Source: Deltaproteobacteria bacterium
GTDB lineage: Bacteria > Desulfobacterota > WTBG01
Length of the DNA: 15,658 nucleotides
Assembly: GCA_013139225.1 (NCBI GenBank)
Contig: WTBG01000023.1
Coordinates: forward strand, 1 to 15,658
Direction: 5' to 3'
Shown here piece after piece: positions 5,559-13,229 of this stretch. Numbering within the stretch: position 1 is the first letter of the stretch; the number at the start of each line of letters is the position of its first letter. The notes beneath the pieces are model-generated. The model saw only the letters and a program-made list of their open reading frames with translations, had not been told where the DNA came from and ran no database searches. Made by a program: the position numbers and the translations under genes.

Positions 5559-7064
5559 ATGAAAAAAACAGAGAGGAAAAGAAAATATTACCCTTCTTTT
5601 GAAGAGTTCAAAGAGATGAGGAAAGAAGGAAATCTTATTCCAATCTATACTGAAATATTAGCAGATATGGAAACTCCTGTTTCTGCATTTAAAAAGATAG
5701 GCAAAAATAAATATTCCTTTCTTTTAGAAAGCGTAGAAGGAGGGGAGAAATGGGGTCGGTATAGTTTTATTGGCTTTGACCCGGCACTGATCTTCAGAAG
5801 CAAAGGCAGGAGAGTTGAATTGGTTAGAGATGGGAAGACCCAGATAATAGAGGATAGTGAGTATCCTCTCGATGTACTGCGAGAAATAATGAACAGGTAT
5901 AATCTGGTTGAGGTTGAAGGGTTGCCCAGGTTTTTTGGTGGTGCTGTTGGTTATGTAAATTATGACATGGTGAGATTTATCGAGCGTCTTCCAGATCACA
6001 CCCAAGATGATCTAAATATTTTAGATAGTATTTTCCTCATTACGGAAACTATTTTGATTTTTGATAACTTGACTAACACCATAAAGATTGTATGCAATGT
6101 CCATGTAGACGAGGGGAAAAGTTTAGAAGAAGTTTATAATAACGCCCAGAATAAGATTGACAGAATTATATCTCTTTTACGTAAACCTTCTCCTGTAACT
6201 GCAATAGAGTTTCATGGTGATGAGCCGATAAGCGTATCATCCAATATGGAAATTGAATATTTTAAGAAAATCGTGACGAAAGCTAAAGAGTATATCACCG
6301 CGGGTGATATTATTCAGGTTGTCCTCTCACAAAGATTTCAGACAAAACTTGAAGGGGACCCCTTTAATGTTTACCGCGCCCTTAGAAGAGTCAACCCCTC
6401 TCCTTACATGTATTACCTCTCTTTTGATGATTTAATCATTGCAGGAGCCTCCCCTGAGGTGTTAGTCAGGGTAGAAGGGGATAACATTGAATTGAGGCCT
6501 ATAGCCGGAACACGTCCGAGAGGAAAAAATGAAAAGGAAGATGAGTGGTTCCAAGAAGACCTCCTTAAAGACCCAAAAGAAATTGCAGAACATGTGATGC
6601 TGGTAGATTTGGGAAGAAATGATGTCGGCAGGGTTTCAAAAATGGGCAGCGTTGAAGTCCCCGAATTTTTGGTCATTGAGAAATATTCCCATGTCATGCA
6701 TATCGTTTCAGATGTCAGGGGTATTTTGGAAAAAGGGATGGATAGTTTTGATGTTTTAAAAGCCAGTTTCCATGCGGGAACTGTCTCAGGAGCTCCTAAA
6801 GTAAGGGCTATGGAAATAATAGAGGAATTGGAACAATCTAAAAGAGGTCCTTATGCTGGTGCAGTTGGATATTTCAGCTTTTCTGGCAATATGGATTTTT
6901 GTATTGTTATAAGAACGATTCTCATAAAAAATGATACCATCTATTTTCAAGCTGGTGCTGGTATTGTAGCAGACTCAGAGCCAGAGAATGAATTTCAAGA
7001 AACTCTTAATAAAGCAAAAGCAATGGTAAAAGCCTTGCAAATGGTTAAAGAAGGACTTGAATAA
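5559..7064 (+). CDS. trpE: Anthranilate synthase component I
   Basis: A 501-residue protein of normal length. It converts chorismate and ammonia (from TrpG) to anthranilate, the first committed step of tryptophan synthesis. The N-terminal region has the tryptophan feedback-binding motif LLES (55-58) followed by GRYSFIG (66-72). The chorismate-binding half shows NPSPYMYYL (279-287), IAGTRPRG (315-322), HVMLVDLGRND (345-355), GTVSGAPK (407-414) and QAGAGIVADSEPE (464-476), with the Glu residues of the magnesium site. The start is ATG 5559, with AAGGA at 5545-5549; a TTG one codon upstream is unlikely. It is separated from trpG by two bases. Regulation is likely twofold: attenuation at 5354-5455 and allosteric inhibition through LLES. 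The lone-subunit form (no TrpG fusion) separates it from the fused TrpEG type. Confidence 0.98.
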   Translation: MKKTERKRKYYPSFEEFKEMRKEGNLIPIYTEILADMETPVSAFKKIGKNKYSFLLESVEGGEKWGRYSFIGFDPALIFRSKGRRVELVRDGKTQIIEDSEYPLDVLREIMNRYNLVEVEGLPRFFGGAVGYVNYDMVRFIERLPDHTQDDLNILDSIFLITETILIFDNLTNTIKIVCNVHVDEGKSLEEVYNNAQNKIDRIISLLRKPSPVTAIEFHGDEPISVSSNMEIEYFKKIVTKAKEYITAGDIIQVVLSQRFQTKLEGDPFNVYRALRRVNPSPYMYYLSFDDLIIAGASPEVLVRVEGDNIELRPIAGTRPRGKNEKEDEWFQEDLLKDPKEIAEHVMLVDLGRNDVGRVSKMGSVEVPEFLVIEKYSHVMHIVSDVRGILEKGMDSFDVLKASFHAGTVSGAPKVRAMEIIEELEQSKRGPYAGAVGYFSFSGNMDFCIVIRTILIKNDTIYFQAGAGIVADSEPENEFQETLNKAKAMVKALQMVKEGLE

Positions 7065-7066
7065 TT

Positions 7067-7642
7067 ATGCTCTTAATGATTGATAATTATGATTCTTTTA
7101 CATACAATTTAGTTCAGTACTTTGGTGAATTGGGAGAAGAGATAGAAGTTTTTCGAAACGATAAGGTGAGCCTATCCGAAATCGAAAAGCTGAACCCGGA
7201 GGTGCTAGTCATTTCACCTGGGCCAGGAACTCCAAAAGATGCAGGCATTTCATTAGATTTGATTAACCATTTTACAGGAAAGTTACCTATCTTAGGAGTA
7301 TGCCTTGGTCACCAATGTATTGGGGAATCTTTTGGGGGGAATATTGTTCCTGCGCCCAGACTAATGCATGGGAAGACATCTCTTATTCATCATGATGGCA
7401 AGGATATTTTTAAAGAGTTACCAAACCCTTTAGAAGCTACACGTTATCATTCACTTATTATTGAAAAAGAAACTATGCCTGATTGCTTAGAGATTAACGC
7501 CTGGACAGAAGAGCAGGAAATCATGGGTGTAAAACATAAAGAATGTTTGGTCTGGGGTGTTCAGTTTCACCCGGAATCGATTTTAACAACGAGTGGCAAA
7601 AAGTTATTAAACAATTTTTTAGAACTATCAAGAAAAGATTAG
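7067..7642 (+). CDS. trpG: Anthranilate synthase component II (glutamine amidotransferase)
   Basis: A class I glutamine amidotransferase of 191 residues that releases ammonia from glutamine for TrpE. It shows the MIDNYDSFTYNLVQYFGELG opening, the oxyanion strand VISPGPGTP (48-56), the nucleophile elbow GVCLGHQ with Cys79, the HGKTS motif (101-105) and the triad residues His168 and Glu170 in VQFHPES. The HGK-x-S motif occurs both in TrpG and in the dual-use PabA type, so it may also serve 4-aminobenzoate synthesis if no separate pabA exists. The start is ATG 7067, with AAGGA at 7051-7055 inside the end of trpE; a second in-frame ATG lies three codons later. It is tightly coupled to trpE (2-base gap) and trpD (1-base gap). 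Confidence 0.97.
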   Translation: MLLMIDNYDSFTYNLVQYFGELGEEIEVFRNDKVSLSEIEKLNPEVLVISPGPGTPKDAGISLDLINHFTGKLPILGVCLGHQCIGESFGGNIVPAPRLMHGKTSLIHHDGKDIFKELPNPLEATRYHSLIIEKETMPDCLEINAWTEEQEIMGVKHKECLVWGVQFHPESILTTSGKKLLNNFLELSRKD

Positions 7643-7643
7643 G

Positions 7644-8660
7644 ATGATTATAGAGGCCATTAAAAAGATAGTTGATTCTCAAAATTTATCAGAAACTGAA
7701 ATGGCAGAGGTAACTGATGAAATTATGGGTGGAAGGGCTACTGCCTCCCAGATTGGAGCATTTATTACTGCTTTGCGAATGAAAGGAGAAACAATTGAAG
7801 AACTAACAGCTGCTGCAAAGGTTATGCGTAAAAAAGTTGCTCCATTAAATCTGTCAATTCAAAACGACTCCGTACTTTTGGACACCTGTGGAACCGGTGG
7901 CGACATGAAGGGAACCTTTAATATTTCAACTGTCTCTGCATTTGTGATTGCAGGTGCCGGGGTAAAAATTGCTAAACACGGTAATCGCTCAGTGTCAAGC
8001 AAATGTGGCAGTGCTGACCTCATCCAGGCTTTGGGAGTAAACATTGATGTTTCAACAAAAAAGGTGGCAGAGTGTATCGAGGAGGTGGGCTTTGGTTTTT
8101 TATATGCTCCTATATTCCATGGTGCTATGAAATTTGCTGCCATTCCCAGAAAAGAGATTGGTATCAGGACTATATTTAACATGATAGGGCCTTTGACAAA
8201 CCCTGCAATGGCCGAAGCTCAGCTACTGGGAGTATATGACCATAAGTTAACGGAAACCTTTGCGATCGTTTTAATGAACCTTGGATGTAAGCATGCCCTT
8301 ATCGTTCACGGCAGTGATGGTTTGGATGAAATTACTATAACAGGGAATACGAAAATCACTGAGCTTATTGGGAAAGAAATCAAAACATATAATATTCACC
8401 CAGAGGATTTTGGATTGGAATCAGGTGGCATTACAGATTTGCAGGGGGGGGATATAAAGGAAAATGTTCGCATTGCAAAGGAGTTACTAAACGGTAGAAA
8501 AGGAACAAAAAGAGATGTTGTTTTACTTAATAGTGCTGCAGGTCTTATTGCTGCCGGAAAGGCCAAAGATATGTTTCAAGGCATCAAAATATCTGCTGAA
8601 TCCATTAACAGTGGGAAGGCTATGGATATACTTCAAAAATTGGTCAAATTTACAAATTAG
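7644..8660 (+). CDS. trpD: Anthranilate phosphoribosyltransferase
   Basis: A 338-residue enzyme of typical length that transfers the phosphoribosyl group of PRPP to anthranilate. It shows the helical N-terminus with GGRATASQIGAFITALRMKGE, the PRPP-binding GTGGD loop (83-87), NIST (93-96), KHGNRSVSSKCGSAD (111-125) and the acidic metal pair in SDGLDEIT (around 226). The C-terminal glycine-rich NSAAGLIAAGKA helix is also present. No fusion to TrpG is seen, unlike enterobacteria. The start is ATG 7644, one base after the trpG stop; AAAAG/AGG bases in the trpG tail may serve as ribosome site, so translation is probably coupled. The protein contains no tryptophan residue, which is useful for an enzyme needed during tryptophan shortage. 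Confidence 0.97.
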   Translation: MIIEAIKKIVDSQNLSETEMAEVTDEIMGGRATASQIGAFITALRMKGETIEELTAAAKVMRKKVAPLNLSIQNDSVLLDTCGTGGDMKGTFNISTVSAFVIAGAGVKIAKHGNRSVSSKCGSADLIQALGVNIDVSTKKVAECIEEVGFGFLYAPIFHGAMKFAAIPRKEIGIRTIFNMIGPLTNPAMAEAQLLGVYDHKLTETFAIVLMNLGCKHALIVHGSDGLDEITITGNTKITELIGKEIKTYNIHPEDFGLESGGITDLQGGDIKENVRIAKELLNGRKGTKRDVVLLNSAAGLIAAGKAKDMFQGIKISAESINSGKAMDILQKLVKFTN

Positions 8661-8668
8661 TGATCATC

Positions 8669-9460
8669 ATGATTTTGGAAGAAATTGTCCGTCATAAAAG
8701 GAATGAGCTGGCTCAATTTAAAAGCAGAAAGCCGTTAAATATTCTTAAAGATACAATACGGGAATTACCTCCCGCAAGAGATTTTAAAAAAGCTCTTCTT
8801 CAGTCATCCTCCCCAAATGCCAGTAAAAGCATAAGCATCATCGCAGAGGTTAAAAAGGCTTCTCCATCACGAGGGGTTATAAGGAGTGATTTTAATCCAG
8901 TAGAAATTGCAATGGAATACCAGGAAAATGGTGCAGTTGCTATTTCGGTATTAACAGACAAGAAGTATTTCCAGGGAGATCTTGAATATATTAAACAGAT
9001 CAAGGAAGCAACCTCAATCCCGATTTTGGATAAGGATTTTATCATTGATGTGTATCAGATTTATCAGGCAAGAATTTACAGTGCGGATGCTGTCCTATTG
9101 ATTGCTGCTATTCTATCTGATGCCGAATTAACAGATTATATTAATTTGGCTCACCAATTGGGTCTTAGCGCTTTAGTTGAGGTACATACTCTTAACGAAT
9201 TAAAAAGAGTTCTTTCAACAGATGCTCAAATAATCGGTATTAATAACAGGGATCTTACAAACTTTCAGGTTAGCACGAACACCTCTCTAAAACTTGTACA
9301 ATACATACCTGATGATAAAATTGTAGTCAGTGAAAGTGGCATAGATAATAAAGATATTATTTTATCATTACAAAAAGAAGGGATTGACGCCTTTTTAATC
9401 GGCGAAGCACTTATGAAAGAAAAAGATATTGGAAAAAAACTAAGAGAGCTACTCAATTGA
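8669..9460 (+). CDS. trpC: Indole-3-glycerol phosphate synthase
   Basis: A 263-residue TIM-barrel enzyme that closes CdRP to indole-3-glycerol phosphate. The expected catalytic set can be placed by family alignment: Glu60 and Lys62 (IIAEVKKASPSRG), Lys122 (ILDKDF), Glu171 (ALVEVHTL), Asn192 (IGINNRDL) and Ser223 (VVSESGI). The preferred start is ATG 8669, giving the standard MILEEIV-x-HKR N-terminus. A GTG at 8660 overlapping the trpD stop would add three residues and remains possible. It is a monofunctional TrpC: the frame stops after the barrel, so no TrpF domain is fused as in E. coli. It contains no tryptophan. The trpB start follows 13 bases after the stop. Confidence 0.97.
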   Translation: MILEEIVRHKRNELAQFKSRKPLNILKDTIRELPPARDFKKALLQSSSPNASKSISIIAEVKKASPSRGVIRSDFNPVEIAMEYQENGAVAISVLTDKKYFQGDLEYIKQIKEATSIPILDKDFIIDVYQIYQARIYSADAVLLIAAILSDAELTDYINLAHQLGLSALVEVHTLNELKRVLSTDAQIIGINNRDLTNFQVSTNTSLKLVQYIPDDKIVVSESGIDNKDIILSLQKEGIDAFLIGEALMKEKDIGKKLRELLN

Positions 9461-9473
9461 AAGGAAATACCTG

Positions 9474-10664
9474 ATGAGAGTACCAGACAAAATGGGCCAC
9501 TTTGGTGCGTATGGGGGAAGATATGTTTCTGAAACTCTGATGCCCTCACTACTGGAGTTGGAGAATGCATACAATCACTATAAGAATAACCCTGATTTTA
9601 AAAAGGAGCTGAACTACTATCTGAAACAGTATGTAGGTAGAGAAACACCTCTATATTTCGCGGAACGTTTTACCGAACACTTAGGAGGACCTAAAGTATA
9701 TTTGAAGAGGGAAGACTTAAACCACACAGGTGCCCATAAAATAAATAACACAATCGGTCAAATACTCCTTGCTAAAAGAATGGGAAAGACAAGAATTATT
9801 GCTGAAACTGGTGCGGGTCAGCATGGAGTGGCAACAGCAACTGTTGCAGCGCTTTCTGGTTTGGAATGTGTAATTTATATGGGTACGGAGGATATCAAGA
9901 GGCAATCTATAAATGTTTTTCGAATGAAGCTGCTGGGAGCTCAGGTAAAACCGGTATCCTCCGGCAGCAATACCCTAAAAGATGCCATGAATGAGGCTCT
10001 AAGGGATTGGATAACAAATGTTCGCAATACGTTCTATATTATCGGTTCGGTTGCTGGTCCTCATCCATATCCAGTTATGGTCAGGGATTTCCAGAAAGTT
10101 ATTGGAGAGGAGACGAAAAGACAGATTCTCGCACAGGAAAACAAATTGCCTGACTATTTGGTTGCATGTGTTGGAGGAGGCAGTAATGCCATTGGCATAT
10201 ATTATCCATTTATCAAATACAAGCAGGTTAAAATGATTGGTGTAGAGGCCGCGGGAAAAGGCTTAAGGAGTGGTAAGCATTCTGCCTCAATATGTGCAGG
10301 CAAGATTGGAGTATTACACGGCAATAAAAACTATCTTTTGCAAGATAAATACGGCCAAATTAAATCGGCTCATTCTATTGCGGCGGGTTTGGATTACCCC
10401 GGGGTTGGACCTGAACATTGTTATCTGCATGATTTGAAGAGAATTCATTATGTCTCTGTAACTGATAAAGAGGCGCTGCATGCCTTAGAAACACTTACTC
10501 TTACCGAAGGTATTATGCCTGCTCTGGAAAGTGCACATGCTTTAGCTTATGTGATGAAACTTTCAAAACGCTTACAAAAAGATAAAATAATTGTAGTTAA
10601 TTTGTCTGGAAGAGGTGATAAAGACATCCATATTGTAGCGGACGTCATGGGAGTTAAAATATAG
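9474..10664 (+). CDS. trpB: Tryptophan synthase beta chain
   Basis: A 396-residue PLP enzyme that condenses indole with serine in the final step. It shows GHFGAYGGRYVSETLMPSL at the start, the PLP Schiff-base lysine Lys89 in LNHTGAHKINN, Glu111 in AETGAGQHG, the phosphate-binding GGGSN (234-238), GSVAGPHPYP (191-200) and the C-terminal VVNLSGRGDKD. It is the TrpB1 type, with the COMM-region features expected for partnering TrpA. The start is ATG 9474, with a good ribosome site AAAGGA at 9461-9466. Normally trpA follows within a few bases, but here a 289-base spacer carrying REP-like repeats intervenes. It may reduce or separate trpA expression. Confidence 0.98.
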   Translation: MRVPDKMGHFGAYGGRYVSETLMPSLLELENAYNHYKNNPDFKKELNYYLKQYVGRETPLYFAERFTEHLGGPKVYLKREDLNHTGAHKINNTIGQILLAKRMGKTRIIAETGAGQHGVATATVAALSGLECVIYMGTEDIKRQSINVFRMKLLGAQVKPVSSGSNTLKDAMNEALRDWITNVRNTFYIIGSVAGPHPYPVMVRDFQKVIGEETKRQILAQENKLPDYLVACVGGGSNAIGIYYPFIKYKQVKMIGVEAAGKGLRSGKHSASICAGKIGVLHGNKNYLLQDKYGQIKSAHSIAAGLDYPGVGPEHCYLHDLKRIHYVSVTDKEALHALETLTLTEGIMPALESAHALAYVMKLSKRLQKDKIIVVNLSGRGDKDIHIVADVMGVKI

Positions 10665-10720
10665 TTTCAAAAAACAAATCAACCTGCTTATCTACAATAC
10701 ACAAGTTGTCTATTAGTCCC

Positions 10721-10769
10721 TGGATCCCTGCTCCCCAATCAGAGTCGAGGACAGGTTTCGCAGGGATGA
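10721..10769 (+). repeat. Dispersed 49-bp repeat, copy 2
   Basis: 43 of 49 bases match 4816-4864. This copy is the better preserved: its ends ATCCCTGC (10724-10731) and GCAGGGAT (10760-10767) are perfect inverted arms around a 28-base centre. It sits in the trpB-trpA spacer, 57 bases after the trpB stop. Confidence 0.85.
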
Positions 10770-10800
10770 AAGCTAATGATGGAAACGATTGAAGAAACAT

Positions 10801-10826
10801 GTCATTCCCGCGCAAGCGGGAATCCA
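10801..10826 (-). repeat. REP-like short hairpin repeat, copy 2
   Basis: A perfect 8-bp stem, ATTCCCGC (10804-10811) and GCGGGAAT (10816-10823), with loop GCAA, flanked GTC on the left and CCA on the right. It is the reverse orientation of the hairpin at 4786-4813. With the 49-bp repeat on its left it forms an inverted pair inside the trp operon. A 7-bp inverted repeat, GGCATTC (10849-10855) and GAATGCC (10914-10920), follows in the same spacer; its meaning is unknown. Confidence 0.75.
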
Positions 10827-10953
10827 GTATTGTTAATAATTTCATTAGGGCATTCAACTGGAGATTTCCGGATAACCAGATAAATTAATACCCCACTACT
10901 CCAATGAGTTATGGAATGCCAAGAATTTAAATAACTGAGAGGAAGACAAACAG

Positions 10954-11748
10954 ATGAGTAAAATTAGTAGGACTTTTGAGAAATTGAGATCAGAAGGGAG
11001 GAAAGCTTTAATCCCTTTTATTACAGCAGGATATCCTGATATTAACACCACAGAGAAGTTTATCTATGAATTGGAAAAATCCGGTGCTGACCTGATAGAG
11101 CTGGGAGTACCTTTTTCAGATCCCATGGCAGACGGACCTGTCATTCAGATGGCTTCGGAACGTTCTTTGGCAAATGGGACAAATTTAAAAACGATTTTAG
11201 AATTGGTAAAAAAAGTACGTACGAAGACTGAAATACCAATAATACTTATGGGTTACTATAATCCATTTTTTATTTATGGACTGAAACGTTTTTCCAGAGA
11301 TGCAAATGATGCCGGAGTAGATGGTATTTTAATAGTTGATCTTCCTCCTGAAGAAGCTGGAGAGATGAAAGCCCAGACAGACAGTGCTGGTTTAGATATT
11401 ATATTTTTGCTTGCACCTACCAGTGATAACAAAAGAATAAATCTCATCACAAAAAATGCCACAGGTTTCATCTATTATGTTTCATTAACGGGGGTAACTG
11501 GTGTTCGCTCAGAACTAGATAGAGATATTAGGAAACAAATAACAAAAATAAGAAGAAAAACTAATCTTCCTATCGGGGTCGGTTTCGGAATCTCAAGCCC
11601 CGTACATGCTAAAAGGGTTGCGAAATGGGCTGACGCTGTAGTAGTAGGTAGTGCAATAATTAAGATTGTTGAAAACAGTAGTAGTAAAAAGCAGATGGTG
11701 CAAAGAGTAAGTAAATTCGTAAATGATTTGAAGAAAGCGATGGGTTAA
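10954..11748 (+). CDS. trpA: Tryptophan synthase alpha chain
   Basis: A 264-residue TIM barrel that cleaves indole-3-glycerol phosphate and passes indole to TrpB. The catalytic acids are Glu49 (LIELGVPFSDP) and Asp60 (MADGP), the same numbers as in the Salmonella enzyme. Also visible are PFITAGYPD, MGYYNPFFIYG, DLPPEE, the YYVSLTGVTGVR flexible loop, and the phosphate-binding GVGFGIS and VVGSAII motifs. The start is ATG 10954, with GAGAGGA at 10937-10943. The gene is set apart from trpB by 289 bases with REP-like elements, and no convincing separate promoter was found, so it probably depends on read-through. No terminator hairpin lies between it and folC (134 bases). Confidence 0.98.
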   Translation: MSKISRTFEKLRSEGRKALIPFITAGYPDINTTEKFIYELEKSGADLIELGVPFSDPMADGPVIQMASERSLANGTNLKTILELVKKVRTKTEIPIILMGYYNPFFIYGLKRFSRDANDAGVDGILIVDLPPEEAGEMKAQTDSAGLDIIFLLAPTSDNKRINLITKNATGFIYYVSLTGVTGVRSELDRDIRKQITKIRRKTNLPIGVGFGISSPVHAKRVAKWADAVVVGSAIIKIVENSSSKKQMVQRVSKFVNDLKKAMG

Positions 11749-11882
11749 ATTGCCTTTAAAATATTGGGAGATTCTACATAAAACCCGAAGATAGTAACAA
11801 GCAACATAAAGCCTCAATATAGCCTGATTCCAGCATGCCACAATTCAAACTCCTTAAAACAGAGTGAAGCTAACTTCTATCC

Positions 11883-13157
11883 ATGTCCTATCAAAAATCC
11901 ATAGCCTATCTCTATGGGCTACAGAAATTTGGAATAAAATTCGGACTTGCCAAAATCTCTAAGCTTCTTTCTTGTCTTGATAACCCACACAAGAAACTAT
12001 CATTTATACATATTGCCGGAACTAATGGTAAAGGATCTACCGCTGCATGTCTTGCATCCGTATTATCAAAGGCAGGATATAGAGTGGGTCTCTATACTTC
12101 TCCTCACCTCACAAGTTTCACCGAGAGAATAAAAATCGGAAATCATGAAATAAGCAGAAAGGATGTAGACAGACTTACACAATTATTAATTAACAAGGCA
12201 AGAAAAATAGACAGCATTACATTTTTTGAATTTGTTACCGCTATGGCACTGCTATATTTTGCAGAGAAAAAAGTTGATTTGTGTATTCTGGAAGTTGGAA
12301 TGGGAGGCAGGCTGGATGCAACAAATGTGGTATCTCCTTTCATTTCAATTATTACAAATATCTCAAAAGAACACGAATACTATCTGGGCAATACTATCTT
12401 AGAGATTGCCAGGGAGAAGGCGGGTATAATAAAAAAGAAAAGTTCTTTGATTACAGGAGCAACACAAGCTAACGTGCTCACTCTATTCAGGAAAAGATGC
12501 CATAATCTTCAAACAGAGTTTTATTGTTTGGGAAAAGACTTTTCTATAAAAACAAGAAACAATCATTCAAGCTATCATGGTATAAATTTTAACCTTGAGG
12601 CTATAAAAATAGGGTTGTTTGGAGATTTCCAATATAATAATGCAGCTATAGCACTTGCAGCTATAGAATTACTGAGAATGAAGGATTATCATATTGGAGA
12701 TAAGGCAATCTATCGAGGTCTGAAAGATGTCTATTGGCCGGGAAGACTTGAGATCGTGAAGAAAGCACCTGTCGTTATTCTTGATGGTGCTCATAACCCA
12801 GTAGCCATGAAAAGTCTTAGGAAGGCACTTATCAAGAACTTCAATTTCGAGAAATTAATTCTTATTCTGGGAATTATGGAAGATAAGAACATAAAGGGAA
12901 TGCTAAAGGAAATAGTTCCTTATGCTCATAAGGTTATTCTTTGCAAGCCCAATATGAATCGTGCTGCTTCTCCAACAAGCCTCGCCGGAATAATAAAAGT
13001 CTATAATGTAAAACATTATAAAGTTGATGACGTAAAAGAGGCTATACTCTATGCATTATCAACTGCAAGCAAAAAAGATTTAATTTGTGTAGCGGGATCC
13101 TTATTTACAGTAGGTGAAGCAAGAGAAGTTTTTAAGAAGAAATCCTGTATCAATTGA
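11883..13157 (+). CDS. folC: Folylpolyglutamate synthase / dihydrofolate synthase
   Basis: A 424-residue Mur-ligase-like ATP enzyme adding glutamate to folates, and possibly to dihydropteroate. The ATP loop AGTNGKGST lies at 45-53, followed by GLYTSPHL-x-SFTERIKI, FEFVTAMAL, and LEVGMGGRLDATNVV (136-150). The ISKEHEYYLG segment keeps the His but lacks the more usual Asp before it; Lys179 in EKAGI is the lysine carboxylated in this family. The C-terminal domain shows PGRLEIV, ILDGAHNP (Asp, His) and LILGIMEDK. Whether both activities are present cannot be decided from these motifs. ATG 11883 lacks a clear ribosome site, but the N-terminal MSYQKSIAYLYGLQKFGIKFG is family-typical. It is encoded on the same strand as trpA and lptD, possibly as one long transcript. 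Confidence 0.96.
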   Translation: MSYQKSIAYLYGLQKFGIKFGLAKISKLLSCLDNPHKKLSFIHIAGTNGKGSTAACLASVLSKAGYRVGLYTSPHLTSFTERIKIGNHEISRKDVDRLTQLLINKARKIDSITFFEFVTAMALLYFAEKKVDLCILEVGMGGRLDATNVVSPFISIITNISKEHEYYLGNTILEIAREKAGIIKKKSSLITGATQANVLTLFRKRCHNLQTEFYCLGKDFSIKTRNNHSSYHGINFNLEAIKIGLFGDFQYNNAAIALAAIELLRMKDYHIGDKAIYRGLKDVYWPGRLEIVKKAPVVILDGAHNPVAMKSLRKALIKNFNFEKLILILGIMEDKNIKGMLKEIVPYAHKVILCKPNMNRAASPTSLAGIIKVYNVKHYKVDDVKEAILYALSTASKKDLICVAGSLFTVGEAREVFKKKSCIN

Positions 13158-13229
13158 TATAATAGAGAGAATGTGATAGCGTCTTACCTCTTAAAACAAT
13201 AAGTTAAAACTAATACACAAAGAGTAAAA

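Noticed and set aside
13148..13163. TATCAATTGATA palindrome and TATAAT at the end of folC as an lptD promoter
   Set aside because: The bases at the -35 position (AGAAGA) do not match, and the palindrome spans the folC stop region in AT-rich DNA, so chance is likely.
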